A stretch of 24,772 bases of DNA, from the NCBI GenBank assembly GCA_964625145.1, contig CAZVAQ010000037.1, positions 1-24,772 of the forward strand, read 5' to 3'. Made by a program: the position numbers and the translations under genes. Within the stretch, counting starts at the first letter, position 1. Each line of letters begins with the position of its first letter. A model generated the notes under the pieces. It had not been told where the DNA came from. It worked only from the letters and a program-made list of their open reading frames with translations, and made no database searches. This document shows, piece by piece, positions 23,107 through 24,772 of the stretch. This stretch comes from CAYTRP01 sp964625145 (GTDB lineage: Bacteria > Sumerlaeota > Sumerlaeia > SLMS01 > JAHLLQ01).

Positions 23107-24174
23107 TGGATCATGCTCCATCGATCACTGCTCGATTGGAACTGGGACAGACGGTGGCGTTCGGTGATCTTGTCGCCCCAGTCCGTCCCGCCGTAGGTCA
23201 CGGTTCCTTCCTGGTCGTGCTGTGTGGTGTCCGCGTTCTTGTCCACCTTCCACAGGGGTTGCGCGTGCTTGGAGCCACCGGCGGGGAAGATGCTTCCGAC
23301 CACGCTGAACAGGTCCATGATGCCTCCCGGGGTCTGGTTTCCAACCTCCGAGTCTCTGTCCGCCGCCCACGTTGCTGTCCGGCCCGTGCAGGTCGCGCAG
23401 GCGCAGCTCGTTGGTCAGATGCCCCGGCGCCCTGAAATTCGCGGTCATGATACCATGGAGGACCAATCCAGCAAGGTAAATCGGGTCGCTGGTGATGGTA
23501 TAGCGGTCAACATTGCGCAGCCGCTGGATCTTGCCACCGTGGGGCTCGTTCTTGCCCCAGTAAATGGAGAAGGGGTCGTGCATCATTGGGATGGCGGGAG
23601 CAAGTGCGAACTCCAGGTCGCTCATCTCCAGCCCTTCATTCTCCTGGAGGTCCGACTTGCCGATGATCGTGCTGGTGAACGCCGCCACCGGCCGCGTGAA
23701 GTTTTGGTTTCGGTAGCGCGCCGGGTAGTCCGCACCTTCCGGCGCGAAGCTGTGCGCGTTGCGGTTGAACGTCTTGGGGTCGATGGACAGGTACTCCCAA
23801 ACTGCCTCTCCCGGCGGCATCAGGAACATCACCCGCACCGCGTCCATCCCGGCCCCGCTGGAAGCCAGGGCGATGAAGTCATGGCCGGCGTCCTTGAATT
23901 CGCTGATGAGAAACGGCGCGCGCGGATGCATGGAGACCAGCCCGCTGGCGCCCTTGTAGCCAAAATCATCGGACCGCGACAGGCCGTTGTTGTCCTCCGC
24001 CGCCGCCACGCGCCAGGTGTGCGCGGCTGACAATTGCAGCGCGCTCATCTGGAAGCGCGTCACCTCGATGTAGTACAGGATCAGCGTGAACAGGATCGCG
24101 AGGAACGGGAAGACGATGATGAACTCCACCATCACCACGCCGTCCTCATCCTTGAGAAACTTCCTTGCGTTCAT
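23103..24174 (-). CDS. tadE: TadE-like pseudopilin with apparent +1 frameshift
   Basis: The N-terminus MNARKFLKDEDG is followed by VVMVEFIIVFPFLAIL and a membrane helix, the TadE-type motif with Glu at +5 after Gly12. The original frame runs to a stop at 23125 (349 residues), but after about residue 270 its codons lose G/C at third position and the product turns into Arg/Gly/His-rich nonsense. A different frame (DRDSEVGNQTPGGIMDLFSVV...) takes over near 23359-23367 in a GGGCGGCGGA run, has normal codon use and ends at 23103. Removing one base gives exactly 357 codons, 356 residues, and a stop that overlaps the next start as ATGA, which strongly supports the restored frame. The start lies 2 nt after the upstream stop with GAGG 8 nt away. 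Whether the shift is real or a sequencing error cannot be told here. Confidence 0.85.
23116..23119 (-). promoter_or_regulatory. Ribosome binding site for the small pilin-like gene
   Basis: GGAG on the minus strand, 9 nt before the ATG at 23104-23106 and inside the end of the tadE reading frame. It favours this ATG over the one at 23121, which would lie upstream of the site. Confidence 0.65.
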
Positions 24175-24176
24175 GG

Positions 24177-24772
24177 TCAGTACCTCACCCGGTCGAGCAG
24201 CTTGGCGTCGGTGGTGTCGAGGCCGCCACTCTCCTTGAGCTTGTCGAAGAGAGAGTCGGCATTGCTCTGCAGCAGGGAATGCTCCCCGCGGCGGTCGCCA
24301 TAGATGGGCGCCAGCTTGGCCTCCCACATGGGGTAGTACATGCTGGGCTTCACGGTGTTGTCGCCGGCCCATGTGGGCTGGAAGGCGACCTTGGCGCGGC
24401 TGACGGCCAGGATCGGGGTGACCTGCTCGCCCAGCGGCACGCCGATGTTGTGGAACAACTTCGCGGGCTTGTACCCCGCCGTTCCCGGAATGCCGGAGCC
24501 GACCAGTTGGTCGCGCTCGATGCGCAGCGCCGCATAGACCGAAGGCTCCATGGCGCTGGGTTCGACATCGTTCAGCTCGTACAGCTTGAGGTCGTCGTCG
24601 GTCAGCAGGTTATTGAACTCCCCTTCCCACGGTCCCGGGTCGGCGATGGACGTGAAGATCGGCACGCTGATGATGGTCGGGATGACCGTGACTGTCTGGA
24701 AGCCGACATAGTACCGGCCGCCGGCGTTGTAATCCTTCGTCTTGGCGACGCCCTCCTCATAATCCATCGTCA
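24177..24772 (-). CDS. TadG-like pilus protein, C-terminal part, 5' end beyond window
   Basis: The frame is open to the right edge with no stop, so the 196 residues after the first visible ATG (24765-24767) are probably only the C-terminal part of a longer protein. The segment SRAKVAF...SMYYPMWEAKLAPI resembles the conserved C-terminal region of TadG-type and related putative Flp assembly proteins (a pattern of the kind SRAEVYF...NLYNPFWRARLAP). A hydrophobic patch VTVIPTIISVPIF is present. It ends 2 nt before tadE. TadG proteins are membrane-anchored minor pseudopilin-like factors with a large periplasmic domain. The assignment rests on this short motif and on its place next to tadE. Confidence 0.65.
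   Translation of the reverse strand, partial: TMDYEEGVAKTKDYNAGGRYYVGFQTVTVIPTIISVPIFTSIADPGPWEGEFNNLLTDDDLKLYELNDVEPSAMEPSVYAALRIERDQLVGSGIPGTAGYKPAKLFHNIGVPLGEQVTPILAVSRAKVAFQPTWAGDNTVKPSMYYPMWEAKLAPIYGDRRGEHSLLQSNADSLFDKLKESGGLDTTDAKLLDRVRY

Noticed and set aside
24175..24372. N-terminal extension of the TadE-like protein up to 24372
   Set aside because: It overlaps the coding end of the TadG-like gene and gives Arg/His/Gly nonsense; the ATG at 24174 has a ribosome binding site and begins the leader peptide.

Overview
All genes I can support in this 24.8 kb window lie on the minus strand and are read from high to low coordinates. The DNA is GC-rich with strong G/C bias at third codon positions. 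The genes suggest a diderm (Gram-negative-type) bacterium: there is an outer-membrane secretin, a lipoprotein, a type IV pilus retraction ATPase (PilT) and a complete-looking inner-membrane Tad/Flp pilus machine. The mix of Ser/Thr kinases, FHA proteins, Pro/Thr-repeat linkers and two tandem ClpP genes would fit a planctomycete-like lineage or one of the lesser known diderm phyla. I cannot assign a phylum from the sequence alone.

Layout in transcription order. Positions 24772-22367 hold pilins and pseudopilins: the C-terminal part of a TadG-like protein (cut by the window edge), a TadE-like protein with an apparent +1 frameshift, a second small pilin-like protein, and a Flp pilin. Positions 22358-15549 hold the core machine: prepilin peptidase TadV/CpaA, CpaB/RcpC, secretin CpaC/RcpA, a TadA/CpaF ATPase with an N-terminal FHA domain, TadB and TadC. 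Positions 15552-6723 hold a signalling block inside the same gene run: a membrane FHA protein, a second membrane protein with two FHA domains, a canonical transmembrane Ser/Thr kinase, a coiled-coil lipoprotein, and a membrane-anchored pseudokinase. Positions 6698-4043 hold a second TadA/CpaF-like ATPase without FHA and an exported transglutaminase-like protein. Many of these genes overlap by 1-4 nt or sit less than 40 nt apart, so they look like one long operon entering from beyond the right edge.

Positions 3774-1 are a separate housekeeping group: trigger factor (tig), two tandem clpP paralogues with intact catalytic triads, and the N-terminal two thirds of pilT, which is cut by the left edge.

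The main point of interest is the Tad locus. It lacks recognisable tadZ/cpaE, tadD and rcpB in this window. In the places where those would be expected it carries FHA domains, a Ser/Thr kinase, a pseudokinase and a coiled-coil lipoprotein. My inference is a Tad-type pilus or secretion machine controlled by threonine phosphorylation, analogous in logic to the kinase/FHA switch of type VI secretion, with two different motor ATPases. No tRNA, rRNA, CRISPR array, insertion sequence or convincing promoter was seen, and no gene-free stretch exceeds 300 bases.
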